Part shown: piece by piece, positions 23,070-38,903 of the stretch | Numbering within the stretch: position 1 is the stretch's first letter | How the letters are laid out: each line of letters begins with the position of its first letter | Assembly (NCBI GenBank): GCA_000442015.1 | Contig: KE561300.1 | Span: forward strand, 62,001 to 126,000 | DNA: 64,000 bases | Source of the DNA: Rozella allomycis CSF55 | Taxonomy: Eukaryota > Rozellomycota | Direction: 5' to 3' | Notes under the pieces: generated by a model | Database searches by the model: none | What the model was told of the DNA's origin: nothing | The model's input: only the letters and a program-made list of their open reading frames with translations | Made by a program: the position numbers and the translations under genes

Positions 23070-24460
23070 ATGCCCTCGAATTTGATCTCTTCTGAAACTG
23101 TATATTCATTTGAGCATTATATTGAGTCTAATGATTTAACATCCTTATTTACCCAAATAGGTACAGAAATAGCACAATCACAACCTGAAAATCTAATTCA
23201 ACATCTTATTGATTATCTTTCAGCTGAGAAAAGTAACAAAAATGTATCTATTATCAAAGAACAAACAATACTGTTTTTCTGCGCTCCAATACAGGAAAGA
23301 GCTAGAATCGCCCAGACGGTAGCGAAACTAACCGGATTGCCTTTATTATCCCCATCCGTTATTGTTCAAAATGCTTATGATAGTGGTGACTCTGCAGCAT
23401 TTCAGGCTATGGGATACATCAATGATGGCAAATTAATACCAGATGAACTACTGAATATGTTGATGAAACCTATCTTAAAAGAAACCAAGAAGCATGGTGG
23501 ATTATTGTTTAATTTTCCACTAACTCGACAGCAAATTATGATTTTAAAAAGGGAAAAAGTTTATCCAGACAAATTGGGTAAATATATACCGTTGAATCAA
23601 CAGTTTTTATCACCACGTCAAATTCAAAGGATATGAACATTGATTGCCATACGTTGAACGAGTTTAATATCTTGTCTGAAATGGTTTCAAACAACTATGC
23701 CAAGAGCATTCAAAGGCATTTCGATGTAGATGTCATTGATAATCTCGGATTATTACCGAACAATGATGTCTTGGATGGATCTCTTCTTTCCAATGTCCTT
23801 GATTTTATATATGAAAAGGAGTTTAGAACATTTTCTCATCCTTTTAAGTTATTTCTATGCACCAGCGATAATTCAAAATCAATGGAACTAAAATGTGAAA
23901 GTATAGGAATACGTTTAGCATCCAAACATAACTTGGTTTTAAGTAAATCTTAAAATATTAAAGTTTTAGTAACGGCAAAAACTCTTATTGAATATGGCAT
24001 ACACAATTCAATGATTCAAGAGGTTGAAGGAATAGAGATAGAAATTGATCAATGTAAAGCGTATATTAAATATAGAACAAGTGTCTTCCGTGAAAATTTC
24101 AGAGTTATTACATCATAGACTTTTAGAAAAAGACGCTAGACAAAAAGGGTTCGTTGTTTGTGGTCTACCCAAAAATGAGCTTGATTCAAAAGCTTTCGTA
24201 AACAAAGGCATATACCCAACAAAGTATCTTTATTACGTTGAATTTTCAGGATATTTTACTTTACATGTTTAGATCAAAGAATATCCAAGCCATGGTCACA
24301 ATACTTAGATACTAAGTCCAATAATTTGGATACTAAGTTTGAAGCGCTACTTGAATCGTTTGGGGACAGATTTATACGTGAAATACCAAAGAAATTATCA
24401 TCGGAAGACGTTGCGGATTTTGTAGAATTTGAGCTTAATAAACAATCTACTGCCTATTAA
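23070..24460 (+). CDS. AK8: Adenylate kinase 8-like ciliary protein with degenerate P-loops
   Basis: Five exons (introns about 23578-23603, 23946-23966, 24058-24085 and 24219-24245) give a protein of about 430 aa. The N-terminus, LFTQIGTEIAQSQPENLIQHLIDYL, is the RIIa-like helix typical of AK8. Two tandem adenylate-kinase-like units follow: unit 1 TILFFCAPIQERARIAQTVAKLTGL ... GYINDGKLIPDELLNMLM ... GGLLFNFPLTRQQ; unit 2 FKLFLCTSDNSKSMELKCESIGIRL ... ISELLHHRLLEKDARQKGFVVCGLPKNE ... IFYFTCLDQRI. Domain layout equals AK8, an axonemal protein. Neither unit keeps the GxxxxGK(S/T) loop, so nucleotide phosphoryl transfer looks lost. Confidence 0.8.
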
Positions 24461-24615
24461 AATTTTTTGTAAAAAGGTCGAAGATATTATATGAGGTATA
24501 GTTAAATCAAATCCAATCATGAATTCTTCTGCATATACCTTTATAGCATTCTTCAAAGTCAATTTTAAAAATGACTATAAACTTTTCTAAACCTTATTTT
24601 TCTTGAAATTTCAAT

Positions 24616-25422
24616 ATGCACAGGGCCCTGTACAACGTCGCCGAATATCTTTCTCCAGTATTAAAAACCTCGAGATTTGAAGAAATTGGTGTAATCACTC
24701 CTGATGAGGTAAATTTTATTGGTAGGGCTAATAGTTTGTCTCGGCGGGCGACTTTCTCGTGCGAAAATGTCCAACTTGGCAATGGTAATTAATCAATTTG
24801 AATTCAATAGGGGATCCACTCACAATAAATTTAAATCGTATTTGCCCAAAGAAAAGAGCTACCTGGTCACTAGAAATGTTCCATGCTTCAAGAGAATACA
24901 TGAAATGAATGACCATATTGTAGAATTGGGGATTGAAGACGATGAATGGACTTTAACCGAATCAAATGCATCAAACGGTACGTTATGTAAAATTTAATGT
25001 TTAGAAACCAAGATTCCTGATCTAAACCAGATGAATGAAGATGATATCAACGACAAAGAAAATAAAGGCATAAATGGGCAATGCGTTATTGACTTTAGCA
25101 CTAATAAAAATGTTTTAAAAACCCGTACGTACACGATATACATTACGTATGACAAATTCTATCAATCGCCTAGAATTTGGTTGCAAGGATACAATGAGGT
25201 AACTTTCAAGGAAGTAAAAAATAGGATGGACAGCCGCTAATAAAATCAGAAGTTTTCGAAGATATTTCTCAGGAACATGCGCTTAAGACTGTTACATTTG
25301 AAATGCACCCTTTTCTTGGGATTCCAATGGCTACCATTCATCCATGTAGACACGCTGAAGTAATGAAAAAACTTATTGATTTGGCTTCTGAAACAAATTC
25401 TTTAATCCGAGCAGACCAGTAA
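24616..25422 (+). CDS. ATG3: Autophagy E2-like enzyme ATG3
   Basis: Conjugates ATG8 to phosphatidylethanolamine. Four introns; about 230 aa, short because the flexible region is compact. It reads [22 protein letters not shown], the amphipathic N-terminal helix; [76 protein letters not shown]; and the catalytic motif [15 protein letters not shown] with the active Cys in HPC. The next block, [10 protein letters not shown], is also conserved. Implies a working ATG8 lipidation system. Confidence 0.95.
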
Positions 25423-25517
25423 TGTTTAAATCAAAATAGAAGAAGATATTTGGTGCTATTCTTGAAATTCATATCTTCCGTTTTACCAACAATTGAATAT
25501 GACTACACAATGTGAAT

Positions 25518-27403
<1,886 letters not shown>

Positions 27404-27445
27404 ATTTGAAGCCTGTATAAAATAAGATAGCAACCAAATATTTAT

Positions 27446-29062
27446 TTACATGTACAACATGGAAGAGCATAATTCTAAATCTTTCAAAACTTTGGCTATT
27501 GATGCTGCAATAGAAGATTCGTTTCCAAGGGATATAAATTTATGAAACTGAACAAATTCTTTCAATAAAACATCAATTCCGTCAATGCACTTTGCAGCTA
27601 ATATATCTAAATTATTTCTCACAATATTCAATACTGTGTAAACATTGAAATTTTGATGGGGAATTACGAACCAGGCAACCCAACAATAAAGCGATGTACG
27701 CGGCCGTGACGTTGTTGTCAGTCTGATATAATACAAAGCTAAAGTGAATACCTCGTTCTCTTTAGATACTATAAAAATATACATATTGGTTAGTTCATTA
27801 ATGAAATCATCATTCCCTTTGCCAATACGATGAAGTGCATACCTGATATGGAATCGGCGTGACCCAAGGAAGAAGAAGACACATTTATCATAACACCAAG
27901 AGAATGCACAAAGATATCATATAATAAAGCGTCTTTTTCGTTCTGACTATAATACAAAAATGATGAAAGGCACGAACACATTAAAGTGGGGATTAATGGT
28001 GCAGCATCAAAGGTTGCAATTGTTGATAAGTTTATAAAAATGGTTAGAATACTATTCCACATCAGTAGAGACGATGTTTCTTTATCTTTGTCTGTAATTT
28101 GAAATATCAAATTTAATCGATCTAGAAGGAAGAGAGATAATCCGTCAACTTCAATCAATTTCTTGGGATAATCAAGAGAGAGTCTTTGAATAGCTTGTAA
28201 ATAAATAATTTGCTCATCTTTAAAATCCTTAAAATTTTCAATAAATTGAATAACAAAACTGGAAATCTCTGGGGTTTTTAGTTCAATTTCCCTAAAAGCG
28301 GAAAATTTTCTAATAATTTTATAGCAAGTTTCATTGGCAAGCATAGAAGACAGAATAAACATGGCCTCCTCTTTGAATTGTCCTTCAAAAAAATCTACTT
28401 TTATGGATTCTTCGCAGGAAAGCCAATCAATTATTATATAAAGGGTTTCTTCTATATCAGAGATCAAAATCAAATTTCGAAGATCTTTTGCTAGATATGA
28501 CAAAACTACCAATAAACAATTTTCAATGTTTTTATTCTTGACCAGCCTCATCATATGAATTAATAAGGTATTAGTTTTATCATGTATTCTAAGTTTCATC
28601 CCAAACTTTGGTGTTTTTCTTATCAGTTTTATTAATTCCATGCAACTAATTGACCATGGCAAAAACTCATGTACCAATCAACCTGTACAGCACTGGAACT
28701 TTTTTGATCCAGACCATCTAGTATATAATCAATTTCTTCAGAGAATCTATTTGCTTTCCCCTTGTTCAGAAAAGAATTAATTTTGCTGATTTTGATGTTC
28801 TGAATGTCAAAAATAAGTAATGGTTTACGTCTTCGTCTATAACGTCAGGATCTTTATTTAAAAACGAAAAATCTGACAAATCACGTTCTTTAGCAAAAGT
28901 TAAATTGTGTCTTTCGTAAGTTTTTGAACTTGACCTCTTCAAGATACCTGGTTCATCAACACTGTCTGTCGTTTTCTGGTAAAGGGTGTCTGAATTTTTT
29001 GTTCTTGCCAGAGATTTATTTTTTGAAACATTTTTGTAAGTTTTTAAAGGCTGTTGCTTCAT
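27446..29062 (-). CDS. WAPL: WAPL-like cohesin release factor
   Basis: About 480 aa, mostly helical repeats, six or so exons. The basic N-terminus (PLKTYKNVSKNKSLARTKN) leads into FSEEIDYILDGL, CCMELIKLIRKTPKFGMKLRIHDKTNTLLIHM and CLLVVLSYLAKD, the typical opening of the WAPL domain (LDGL..., L..KC....F..LR.HG). Near the C-terminus, NNVTAAYIALLLGCLV matches the conserved VAAYLALLLGCL block of metazoan WAPL. WAPL opens the cohesin ring together with PDS5. The long disordered FGF-rich N-terminus of animal WAPL is absent, as in yeast Wpl1. Intron choice near 27640-27690 is the weakest. Confidence 0.65.
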
Positions 29063-29105
29063 ATCTATAAATCAATGAAGTCCGAAATTTCTGAAATCAT
29101 AGTGC

Positions 29106-29883
29106 ATGAGCGACTCTGAGCCATTAAAAGTCGATTGTTCTTCATGTCGAAAATGGAGAGAGAAATATTTAGCAAGAAATAAAGAACTAAATGAATTGAA
29201 GTCACTAAAAAATGGAGGACATGACAATCTGTACTCACAAGTAAGCGTGTATATATTACTTGTATAAAAGGAAAATCATGATAACTTGGCAAAGGAAGTG
29301 GAAAGGTTAAAGAAAGAAAGGGGCAAAATATGGATGGACTTGGAGCGTGAAGAAGAATTAATAACAAATAACTTGCAAAAGAAGATGGAAAAGCTTGAAA
29401 AAGAAAAAGAAGAGTTGGAAACAAAGCTTTCTAGCGCTACTGTGAGCATGAAAAACAGCGTCGATGATTTTACCGTATTCAGGTCCAGTGGTAACCATTT
29501 TAGCACATATTTAACAGATGAAAGCTCGAGAGTAGAAGAATTAGAAAATGAAATCAAATTATTGAGAAATGAAAACTATTTACTAAAGCTAAAATTGGCT
29601 AGGGAAGAAGAAATGGTTTCCGAGCTTCATCAAGAAAAAGAAGAATTAGCTGTTGCTCTTGAAGCAGACGAGGAGCTGTAAGAAATATACTCCATATCGA
29701 AATAGGTTTTTTAACACTGCCACATCGCCAAACCCAAATGGCCGGCATCGAAGGCAGCGCACTCTTTCATCGAACTCTACTACATCTTCTCTGATTGTCA
29801 CCTCTCCAGTAAAGAGAACAAGAACTCAAAGTGCTGAACGCGGGCTATCTGCCAAATGGGTAAAACACTTGTGGCTAAGTTAG
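29106..29883 (+). CDS. CCDC6-like coiled-coil protein
   Basis: About 240 aa. Introns 29241-29270 and one at about 29679-29704. Repeated LEREEELITNNLQKKMEKLEKEKEELE and LAREEEMVSELHQEKEELAVALEADEEL match the periodic units of CCDC6 (L..EEE.LTN.L..K...L..EK..LE). A Ser/Arg-rich tail follows (RQRTLSSNSTTSSL, SPVKRTRTQSAERG). The extreme end is ambiguous: read straight it stops at 29883; with one more intron it would stop near 29922, directly before the next gene. A short CSSCRKWREKY at the start is not enough for a zinc finger. Starts 43 bp from the divergent WAPL start. Confidence 0.6.
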
Positions 29884-29924
29884 CTAGTACAACAAGCGAT
29901 CCTCCTCAGCCAGTGGAAATTAAT

Positions 29925-30686
29925 ATGAAACCTTCAAATTTTTACGCAATTTTCCATAATATAAAATGCCCTTCTTCATATGTGTTGTATCATCCACTTA
30001 TTGCTTCTGTTCCAGATGAGGATCCTATTTTTTTCATATCTTTTTCACAGTCTTTTTTTCACATAAGCTCTATATGCAAAAGACTCAGTATTAAAAAGAA
30101 TTTGACTATTGCGACACTCTTCCCGACAGCTATTGCTTCTGCTTCCCATGTTTTGATTCCACTAGAAAACGTTTGCCAGGCATTCGATGCGGCAAAAGAA
30201 TTTATTGAAAAACATTCGAATCCCGTAGTTATAGTTGAAGATATTTCAAGCCTAGTTGTGTTGGGAAAAGGTTCAAAGGAATTAGCTGGTAAAGTTAGCA
30301 CTTTGTGGCATCTTGTTCAGGAAAAAGTAACGATTATTTATATCTGTAACTAATAGAATGGAAACATGATTGTTTCATGTGATTCTTCAGCTGATTTTAC
30401 GGATTCTTGCGATCTTGTCGAGCGGCTCATGTCTTGTAGCGAATTGTATCTCTGTCTTCGACCTCTTACAAGTGGAACAAGTTCCGAAATTGAAGGCCAA
30501 GTATGTACATTTCTTACATTTCAATAGTTAATTTTGGCTAAAGGTGGGAGATACGTATGCAGTGATACTCCATTTCTACACGAGTCTAAAATGAATTTGC
30601 ATTTTGGATCTATGTATCATTTTCGATGGAATGACACACTTGGGCTTCAGTGCTTTAATAAGGGACTCTCAAAGCAAACTATCTAA
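29925..30686 (+). CDS. ELP6: Elongator complex protein 6-like
   Basis: ELP4-5-6 form the RecA-like hexamer of Elongator, needed for wobble-uridine modification of tRNAs. Three exons; the intron before NGNMIVSC is 30 nt and removes two adjacent in-frame stops. FIEKHSNPVVIVEDISSLVVLG corresponds to the Walker-B-like strand, and SELYLCLRPLTSGTSSEIEGQLIL to the conserved C-terminal strand pair (L..L.TG.S.D..GQ). No Walker A is seen, as expected for ELP6. About 235 aa fits. An upstream in-frame Met at 29856 overlaps the CCDC6-like gene and was rejected. Confidence 0.6.
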
Positions 30687-30701
30687 AGAATAAAGGTTCA
30701 T

Positions 30702-32212
30702 TTATTTATCATATTTTTTGTACTGTTCTATTAAATTTTGTATGTTATCCAGGGCAGAGTTGAAATGATCGTTTTCCATAAACTCGAGATAATGATATAA
30801 ATGTGCTTTTCTTCGATAAAGTTTCAAAAATCTTGATTCAATACCTTCAAAAGTGGATGCAATTGACGTATTGTTAGATATAGACAAAACTGTACGCTCC
30901 TATCTATTAAAATCAGTTAAAGTACTGAGAGTAGAGATGGATTCGAGCAATGGCCAACCTTCCATCCATCTTGATTCCAATCTACAAATCTCAGCTGTCT
31001 CTTTAGCTTGTCTATGCTGCGGCGAATATCAGTCAAAGTAAAGTTGCCTCTACAGATAACAGCGGAAGCCAAATATCTTATTTAGTACAATACCAAAAAT
31101 TACGTGTGAGCTTTGGGATTTGTGTCTACTAACATAAACTCTCGTTGGAATAAGTCATTGAATAGTTGATCCGTCCTGAAATAGCAGAGATTTAAAAATT
31201 ACCTCAATGGCTGTAGCTTGGCAGGTTTGAAGAGTGGCGCCATGCTAGTCAAAAGGAAATGCAATTTTGGGAATGGGACAAGATTGGAGGATATTTCATT
31301 TAAATCGACGTTTAGTTCCCCATTAAATCTCATTGAACAAGTAAGATTTAGGAGGAGATTTGCGACGATAGAATTCATGTCGTCAAAGGTTGCCCTCTTG
31401 TCTTTCTTCTGTGGACCAGCAAGCGTATTCTTTGCGTCTTTTATTGAATTCATTTTATCACAAATTGAAAGAAGGCATTTATTTTCTATTGGAAAAACAC
31501 AATCAGCATAATTCACCAATGTGTCTAGGCATAGCAAACTAGATATATGAAAAGAATAGGTGATACCTATTATATGGGCTTGTAATTACAACGTCTTCAA
31601 CTGATGGAAATACGCTGACACACATTCTCATCACATCAGGATATTCATTCGCTAATGTTTGGCATATAAATGATCCCAATCCTGACCCAGTGCCACCTGA
31701 AATAGATTGAAGCAGGAAAAATGACTGTAGAGAATCACAATGCTCCGCTTGTATTCTCACTTGATTCAAAATAGATTCCTTGTATCGATGCCCATATTCA
31801 TGATATCCTTGAGCCCAATTATTTCCACTGCCAGACACATCCGATACCAATTGCTGAGTATCGAAGATTTCCCGTATAGGATTTTTGTTTAATTGATTGA
31901 CAATGACCCCTTCTTCCATATCTACTAGAAGAGCCTTTTATAAAGTTGCAGAAAGGAATACTCTGGCTTTTAGTTGATTTATCCTGCTTTGTGGAGGCAG
32001 AGGTTTTCCATTCTTTTCGTTTCTAAAAAAGGTACACATTTCATCATCGTAAATTCCTGAAGGGTTGAAATGGGCGTGTTCTTGTAAAGCCAATTCCCAG
32101 AACCGTGTTCCGATCTACTAAAGATTGCAGAATTTAATACCTGATTTCCACACTGACCAACTTTTACAGTGGATATAATCTAATTACCTTGGACAAAAAT
32201 GGATTCTGCCAT
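30702..32212 (-). CDS. TUBE1: Epsilon-tubulin
   Basis: Basal-body tubulin required for triplet microtubules. About seven exons. The N-terminus splices to ESIFVQVGQCGNQIGTRFWELAL; then GIYDDEMCTFFRN, LKARALLVDMEEGV, the GTP loop SISGGTGSGLGSF, DVVITSPYN, MNSIVANLLLNLTCSMRFNGELNVDLNEI, VPFPKLHFLLTSMAPLF, LRFVDWNQDGWK and the C-terminal helix FLKLYRRKAHLYHYLEF. Motifs VDMEEGV and RRKAHLYHYL are those of epsilon rather than alpha, beta or gamma. The stop lies 15 bp from the convergent ELP6 stop; the start lies 31 bp from the divergent lipase start. Confidence 0.95.
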
Positions 32213-32243
32213 AAAAATTGAGAATTGAAATTTCAGAAAGTAA

Positions 32244-33993
32244 ATGTTGACGTTGGTCAATCTATTATTCTTGCCGGTCAAGGTATGTCAAAAGGCGGCA
32301 ACCGCTTACCTGGATTTCATTGACTTTTGGTGCAGAGTAATTGATTATTTGTAATCTAATAGGTGTTTTTTGTGTCGATTTATCCGACTACCAGGAAAGC
32401 AAATAAATTGCTTTATGACATGGCAGAGGCGAAAAATTATAATGAATGGTTCAGAATAGCCAAAGAGTATGAAAGGTAATTGGGATGGATGTTCATGATA
32501 AAGAATGTCCGGGGTGATTGAGTGGCAAAGAAATCCAAAGTCTTCGTACTATGATTCAGATATGATTGCAAACAAGCTCCATTATTTAAAAAAGATAGAG
32601 CATAGTTCGGATTCATCATTGCTTTTGTTTCATTTGAGAGCCGGGATGATTAGAAATTTGGGGGGTATTGTTGATCCACATTTGTATTCCAATTGTTATA
32701 CGGGCTCCAAAATATTGATTCATGATTATTTGAAAGAAGCTGTAAAAATAATTAAGCACTTAATGGATGATTTGGGCAACAATGCAAATACAATGAAAAG
32801 GGAATTTCTTACTGATACAATAAAGGCGTATGGAAGGACAGCTTTATTTCTTATTGGGGGTGTAGGGTTCGGAACGACTCATTTAGGCGTCGTCAAAGCA
32901 ATGCTCGAAAAAAGGCTTCTGCCCAGAGTGATTTGTGGATCAGCTGTGGGTGCTGTAGTTGCATCATTAGTTTGTGTGTTAGATGATGAAGAATTATTGG
33001 AATTACTTAATGAAGTGAACATTGACTTGAGTGCATTTGAAAAGATAGGAAGTAAAGGAAGTTTAAGAAGAAAAATTGTGAGATTTCTGAAACATGGTAA
33101 ACATTTTTTAATGAATTAATAGGTTATTTGTTTGATGTGAACATTCTTGAAGAATGCATTAGAGCGAACATTGGGGACATCACATTTTATGAAGCATATT
33201 CCAGAACTGGAAGGGAATTGAATATTGTCGTTCAATCATCAAGAAAGCATGAAGTTCCTTTAATATTAAGCCATTTAACAGCTCCTGATGTAGTGATTTG
33301 GTCTGCTGCTTCTGCCAGTTGTGCGATCCCTGGTTTGTATGATTCAGTTCCATTGTTATGCAAAGATGCCAAAGGAAATTTAAGTCATTGGCATGCTACA
33401 GGTATTAAATGGTTAGATTCTTCTTTCCAAACGTAATAATTATCATAAAAGGTTTTTATAGGGAAAAGACAATTGTTAGATTGTCAGAATTGTTTAATGT
33501 TAATCACATCATCGTTTCACAAGCTAATCCTTATATTGTTCCATTTCTTCAACCAACTTATTGCAATAAAAATGGTAACCTTTTTCTTTTCCTCGTGACA
33601 GGCATTCTATTTTTCATATTGAAATTTGGAATGGAAGAATTTAGGCACAGATGGTATCAATTAAAAGAAATTGGATTCTTACCAAACTTTATTTTAAATT
33701 TACAAAAAGTGTTTAGAGGCGCCATCAGAGGTGACGTCACTATTGTCCCTTCTTTTTCAAAATTTGATTATCTTCATTTGCTAGAAAATCCAACAGTTGA
33801 TTCAATAAAAGATGGAATCTTAAAAGGCGAAAAGGCAACCTGGCCTTTATTGGCTAGCATTGAAGCTAGATGCCTCATTGAATTTACATTGCAAGAATTT
33901 TACGACAAGATGTCAAAAGCTAAATCACAGAAACAAGTTCAGGTTGATCCTGCTGCTTTTTCTGCCAAAAAACGAACAAAATCATTTCATTAA
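32244..33993 (+). CDS. Patatin-like phospholipase / triacylglycerol lipase (SDP1/Tgl3-5 type)
   Basis: Lipid-droplet lipase, six exons, about 540 aa. N-terminus: VKVCQKAATAYLDFIDFW, then WFRIAKEYERMSGVIEWQRNPKSSYYD, the DUF3336 lead of the Tgl/SDP1 group. The patatin core has GGVGFGTTHLGVVKAML (glycine-rich oxyanion loop), CGSAVGAVVASL (GxSxG, nucleophile Ser) and WLDSSFQTEKTIVRLSELFNVNHIIVSQANPY. The catalytic Asp is kept, but the usual DG(G/S) reads DSS. The basic tail (SAKKRTKSFH) is likely a surface-binding patch. Confidence 0.9.
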
Positions 33994-34040
33994 ATGTATT
34001 AAATTAAAATTAACAAAAACACCATTTTATTTCCGCTATT

Positions 34041-34565
34041 TTAATTTCTATCGGTATTTGCATTATTGTTTAGCATTGGCGCTGATGCATTATCAGGCCC
34101 TTCACCCTCATGCCAAGTGAGCGGCAAACCCATTCCCGCTCTTGTCTTCACTGCCTTTCTAGTCTTTTGCACAGTGAAAATCTATATCCACAATATTTAA
34201 TATGATACCTTGATAATTAGAGATGTGATTACCAAAACTAGAGCAAAATAGAATGCAGGATCTGTAAATCCAGTGATGTTGATTGCCAACCACGCAATAT
34301 CTACGATAACACTGGAAGCTGAGAGATAATAAAACTTTGAATTAAATTTAATGGTATTACGTATTTAATTGGCTCAGAAGAGTCTAAATGATGCACCGAG
34401 AAAATCCCAAACAAGTATAATGCTAAATTGTAACTTGATATTGACTGTTGTCCTATTGATGCTGCTAAATACAGGCACTATTGGAAGAAGGTGAATTTTG
34501 TTTACCGAATGGACAAACAGCCAGTGTTCTAACGCCATTGAGAAATTTACAATGGAGTGAGACAT
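34041..34565 (-). CDS. AGTRAP-like small multi-pass membrane protein
   Basis: About 140 aa, four exons. Hydrophobic segments: HWLFVHSCLYLAASIG, SYNLALYLFGIFSVHH, SSVIVDIAWLAINITGF, AFYFALVLVITSLIIK. The order, with HWLF at the start, a short acidic turn (LDSSEP) and SVIVDI, resembles angiotensin II type-1 receptor-associated protein of animals (..HWLL.., SIDAISMFL, LDIVHI). A polar C-tail contains GLPLTWHEGEGPDN. Function outside animals is not established. An upstream in-frame Met (34646) would add 27 residues. Confidence 0.5.
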
Positions 34566-34832
34566 CGCGCCTTTAAACATTATTCTAATTTTTGATAGAA
34601 TATTTAATCGAGCAATTAATAAATCATAAATCATTAAAAAACCCATATTTTACCCTCATTGTTGTTTCTCATTTCAAGATAATGTTTTACATCAGGCCGA
34701 GTTTTAAACTTTAAAGCCATGAATAAAATTTAAGCTGAAATGAATTTTTATTTTGATCATTCTATTATCACAAGAATAGTTAATATCAAGCGATGTATTC
34801 CGATCGACCCTTGCAATTTCTACTTTCATAAT

Positions 34833-36555
<1,723 letters not shown>

Positions 36556-36662
36556 ATAAAACTTCTTTTCCTTTAGTTAGATACCTATAATTAGCTGTTT
36601 CATCCCAAACATAGAATCAGTCCCTATAAAACCAGCTTTTATCCCCCTTTTCGCAACAACAA

Positions 36663-37826
36663 ATGTTCAAAAAAGTTTTGCTTGTAACTGTCTTGGCATC
36701 CATGGCTATTGTAAATGCTAACCCGCAAGATGCAAAGGCATATAATAGTGGAAGTCCTTCTTCTACTACTCCCGCTACTTCTGCAAATAATAATACTAAA
36801 GACACTTCCACGACATCAAAGCCCGCTAAAGACTACAATACTTCTTCAAATGAAAACAACTCTGGCTCTGGTTCAGGTTCAGGTTCTAGTTCAGGCTCAA
36901 ATTCTGGTTCAAGTTCCAGTTCTGGTTCGGGTTCAGACTCAAGCTCAGGTTCCAGTTCTGGTTCTAGCTCAAATTCCGGTGGCTCTAGTTCTAGCTCTGG
37001 CTCTTCTGGTGGTTCTTCATCATCATCAAAGTCAGGTGGTAAAAAACGAAGATCCCACAGGCGTAGATCAAGAGGAGGCTCGAGTCAACACGGAGAGCAA
37101 GAGTCAAATGAATCTGCATCAAACGGCAACTCCCAATCCGGAGGTTCTCACGGACATTGGGGGCGAAACTCGGGAAAAAGTTCAAGAGATTATTCTGGAG
37201 GTTCCAACAGTAGTGGGGGATCTTCAGGTGCTGGTGAAAATAGCTCCGCATCTGAGGGTGGATCTAATAGCAGCAGCTCCAATCACGGAAATTCAGGCGG
37301 ACATGGCGGCTCAAATACTGCAGGTAGCTCGTATGGTGGGTTAAGCGAGTCAAATTCTGGATTTGGTGGATTTAATAATGGAGGCCACGGCAAATCTATG
37401 ACAGATGTCTTATCTGGTTTTGGAGGCTCCAGTCATAATGGTTCCTCTTCAGGAAAAGGTTATGAATCTTCAAGTCACGGAAAAGGTCGGGGTGGCAAGG
37501 GAGGAAATTCTTCGGGTTATGGACTGACCAATCAAGGCGATGATGAGTCGAGTCATGGTTCCTACTTTGGTAACGGTGGCGCCAAAGGCGGTAGGTCATC
37601 AGGACACGGAGGAGGTTTCGGCAAAGGTAATGGCTCTTCTTGGACAGGTAATTCATCCAATAATGGTGGGGGTTCTAAAGGGGGTTCAAGTGCTAATGGC
37701 GGTGCAGATTGTGACAAAGGATCGTTTGGCCAATACGATGTAAAATCAAATTCATGGAGTTTAAATGCTTCAGCTAGTGTAATTTTAGCAGCTGTCTCCT
37801 ACTGTATTTACAATAGTGTTCTTTAA
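36663..37826 (+). CDS. Secreted Ser/Gly-rich protein with GPI-type ends
   Basis: Intronless, 387 aa. Signal peptide [18 protein letters not shown]; then Thr/Ser-rich spacer; a dense Ser-Gly repeat block (residues about 65-125); a basic patch [13 protein letters not shown]; then Gly/Ser/His/Asn-rich sequence; and a hydrophobic C-terminus ([17 protein letters not shown]) with small residues before it, typical of a GPI-anchor signal. Only two or three Cys. Low complexity prevents homology naming. Likely a heavily O-glycosylated surface, wall or cyst-wall protein; SG dipeptides are also phospho- or xylosyl-type glycosylation sites. It is locally less AT-rich than its neighbours. Confidence 0.85.
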   Translation: MFKKVLLVTVLASMAIVNANPQDAKAYNSGSPSSTTPATSANNNTKDTSTTSKPAKDYNTSSNENNSGSGSGSGSSSGSNSGSSSSSGSGSDSSSGSSSGSSSNSGGSSSSSGSSGGSSSSSKSGGKKRRSHRRRSRGGSSQHGEQESNESASNGNSQSGGSHGHWGRNSGKSSRDYSGGSNSSGGSSGAGENSSASEGGSNSSSSNHGNSGGHGGSNTAGSSYGGLSESNSGFGGFNNGGHGKSMTDVLSGFGGSSHNGSSSGKGYESSSHGKGRGGKGGNSSGYGLTNQGDDESSHGSYFGNGGAKGGRSSGHGGGFGKGNGSSWTGNSSNNGGGSKGGSSANGGADCDKGSFGQYDVKSNSWSLNASASVILAAVSYCIYNSVL

Positions 37827-37893
37827 TAAAGCCATTTTTACGAAATTTCAAATTGTTTGATGGTTCTTGAATCAACCTTTTTAGTGTAAATAT

Positions 37894-38903
37894 ATGTCCC
37901 TAATATGTTATAGCTTGGACAACAGTGAATGGATGAGAAATGGAGATTATTTTCCTAATCGGTTTGATGCCCAAAAGGACGGTGTTCAACTTGTTTTTAA
38001 TGCAAAATTTCAGGGTCACCAAGAAAACACTGTGGGTGTATTGGCTATGGCTGGTAAAGCGTAAGAAAAAATATTAAGATGTGAATAAGTCCTGAAGTTC
38101 TTGTAACTTGCACGAACACAAGGGGTCAAGTTTTAAATGCACTTCATGAAATGAAAGTGGGTGGCAAGATTCATTTTGCCCACGGAATACAAATAGCTCA
38201 AGTAATATTTGCAACATGTTTTGTTCTAGCTAGCTTTAAAACATCGTTTGAATAAGAATCAAAGCCAAAGAATTGTTGCTTTTGTAGGTAGTCCCATAAC
38301 TGATACAGAAGAAGAATTAATTAAGCTTGGAAAAAAATTAAAGAAAAATGGAGTAGCCGTTGACGTCGTAAATTTCGGCGAGGAAAACGAGAACAACCAA
38401 ATTCTTGTTTCATTTATTAACAATGTTAATTCAAATGACAATAGGTAAAGTATTCATTTAATGGTTATTATAAGCCATTTAGTGACAATTCCACCTGGGA
38501 CCCACCAACTTAGTGACATGCTTGTTGCAACTCCGATCGTTTCCTCAGATGGCGTCATCCCATCCAATCCAAATGATTTTGAATTCGGAATTGATCCATC
38601 CCTTGACCCAGAACTTGCATTGGTAATTTAATGGATCATAAATTGTGTTAGGCCCTTAGAATATCGATGGAAGAGGAAAGAGCTAGACAAAATCAGCAAG
38701 AAGGCGGCCCATACATAGATCAACCTATGGAGACTGATGAAGATGAAGAACTTAGAAGAGCATTAGCTATGTCCATGCAAGATGCTACATCCGCAGAACA
38801 AGATATGACATCAATGCTACAAGACCTTCCTGGATTGGACCAAAATGATCCGAGAGTTAAAGATGCTTTGAATCCAAACAAATCACCCAAAAAAGATAAA
38901 TAA
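37894..38903 (+). CDS. RPN10: 26S proteasome ubiquitin receptor RPN10
   Basis: Five exons, about 290 aa. The N-terminal VWA domain reads [76 protein letters not shown] and SHLVTIPPG. Two ubiquitin-interacting motifs follow: PELALALRISMEEERAR and EDEELRRALAMSMQDA. Ends in Pro/Lys residues. The VWA domain docks the protein between lid and base of the 19S particle. Confidence 0.95.

Noticed and set aside
29856-29925. Earlier Met for the ELP6-like gene
   Set aside because: The 23 extra residues overlap the CCDC6-like coding end and match nothing in ELP6.
36715-37744. Long open frames in other phases over the Ser/Gly-rich gene
   Set aside because: Low-complexity repeats leave all frames open; only the frame with signal peptide and GPI-type tail makes biological sense.
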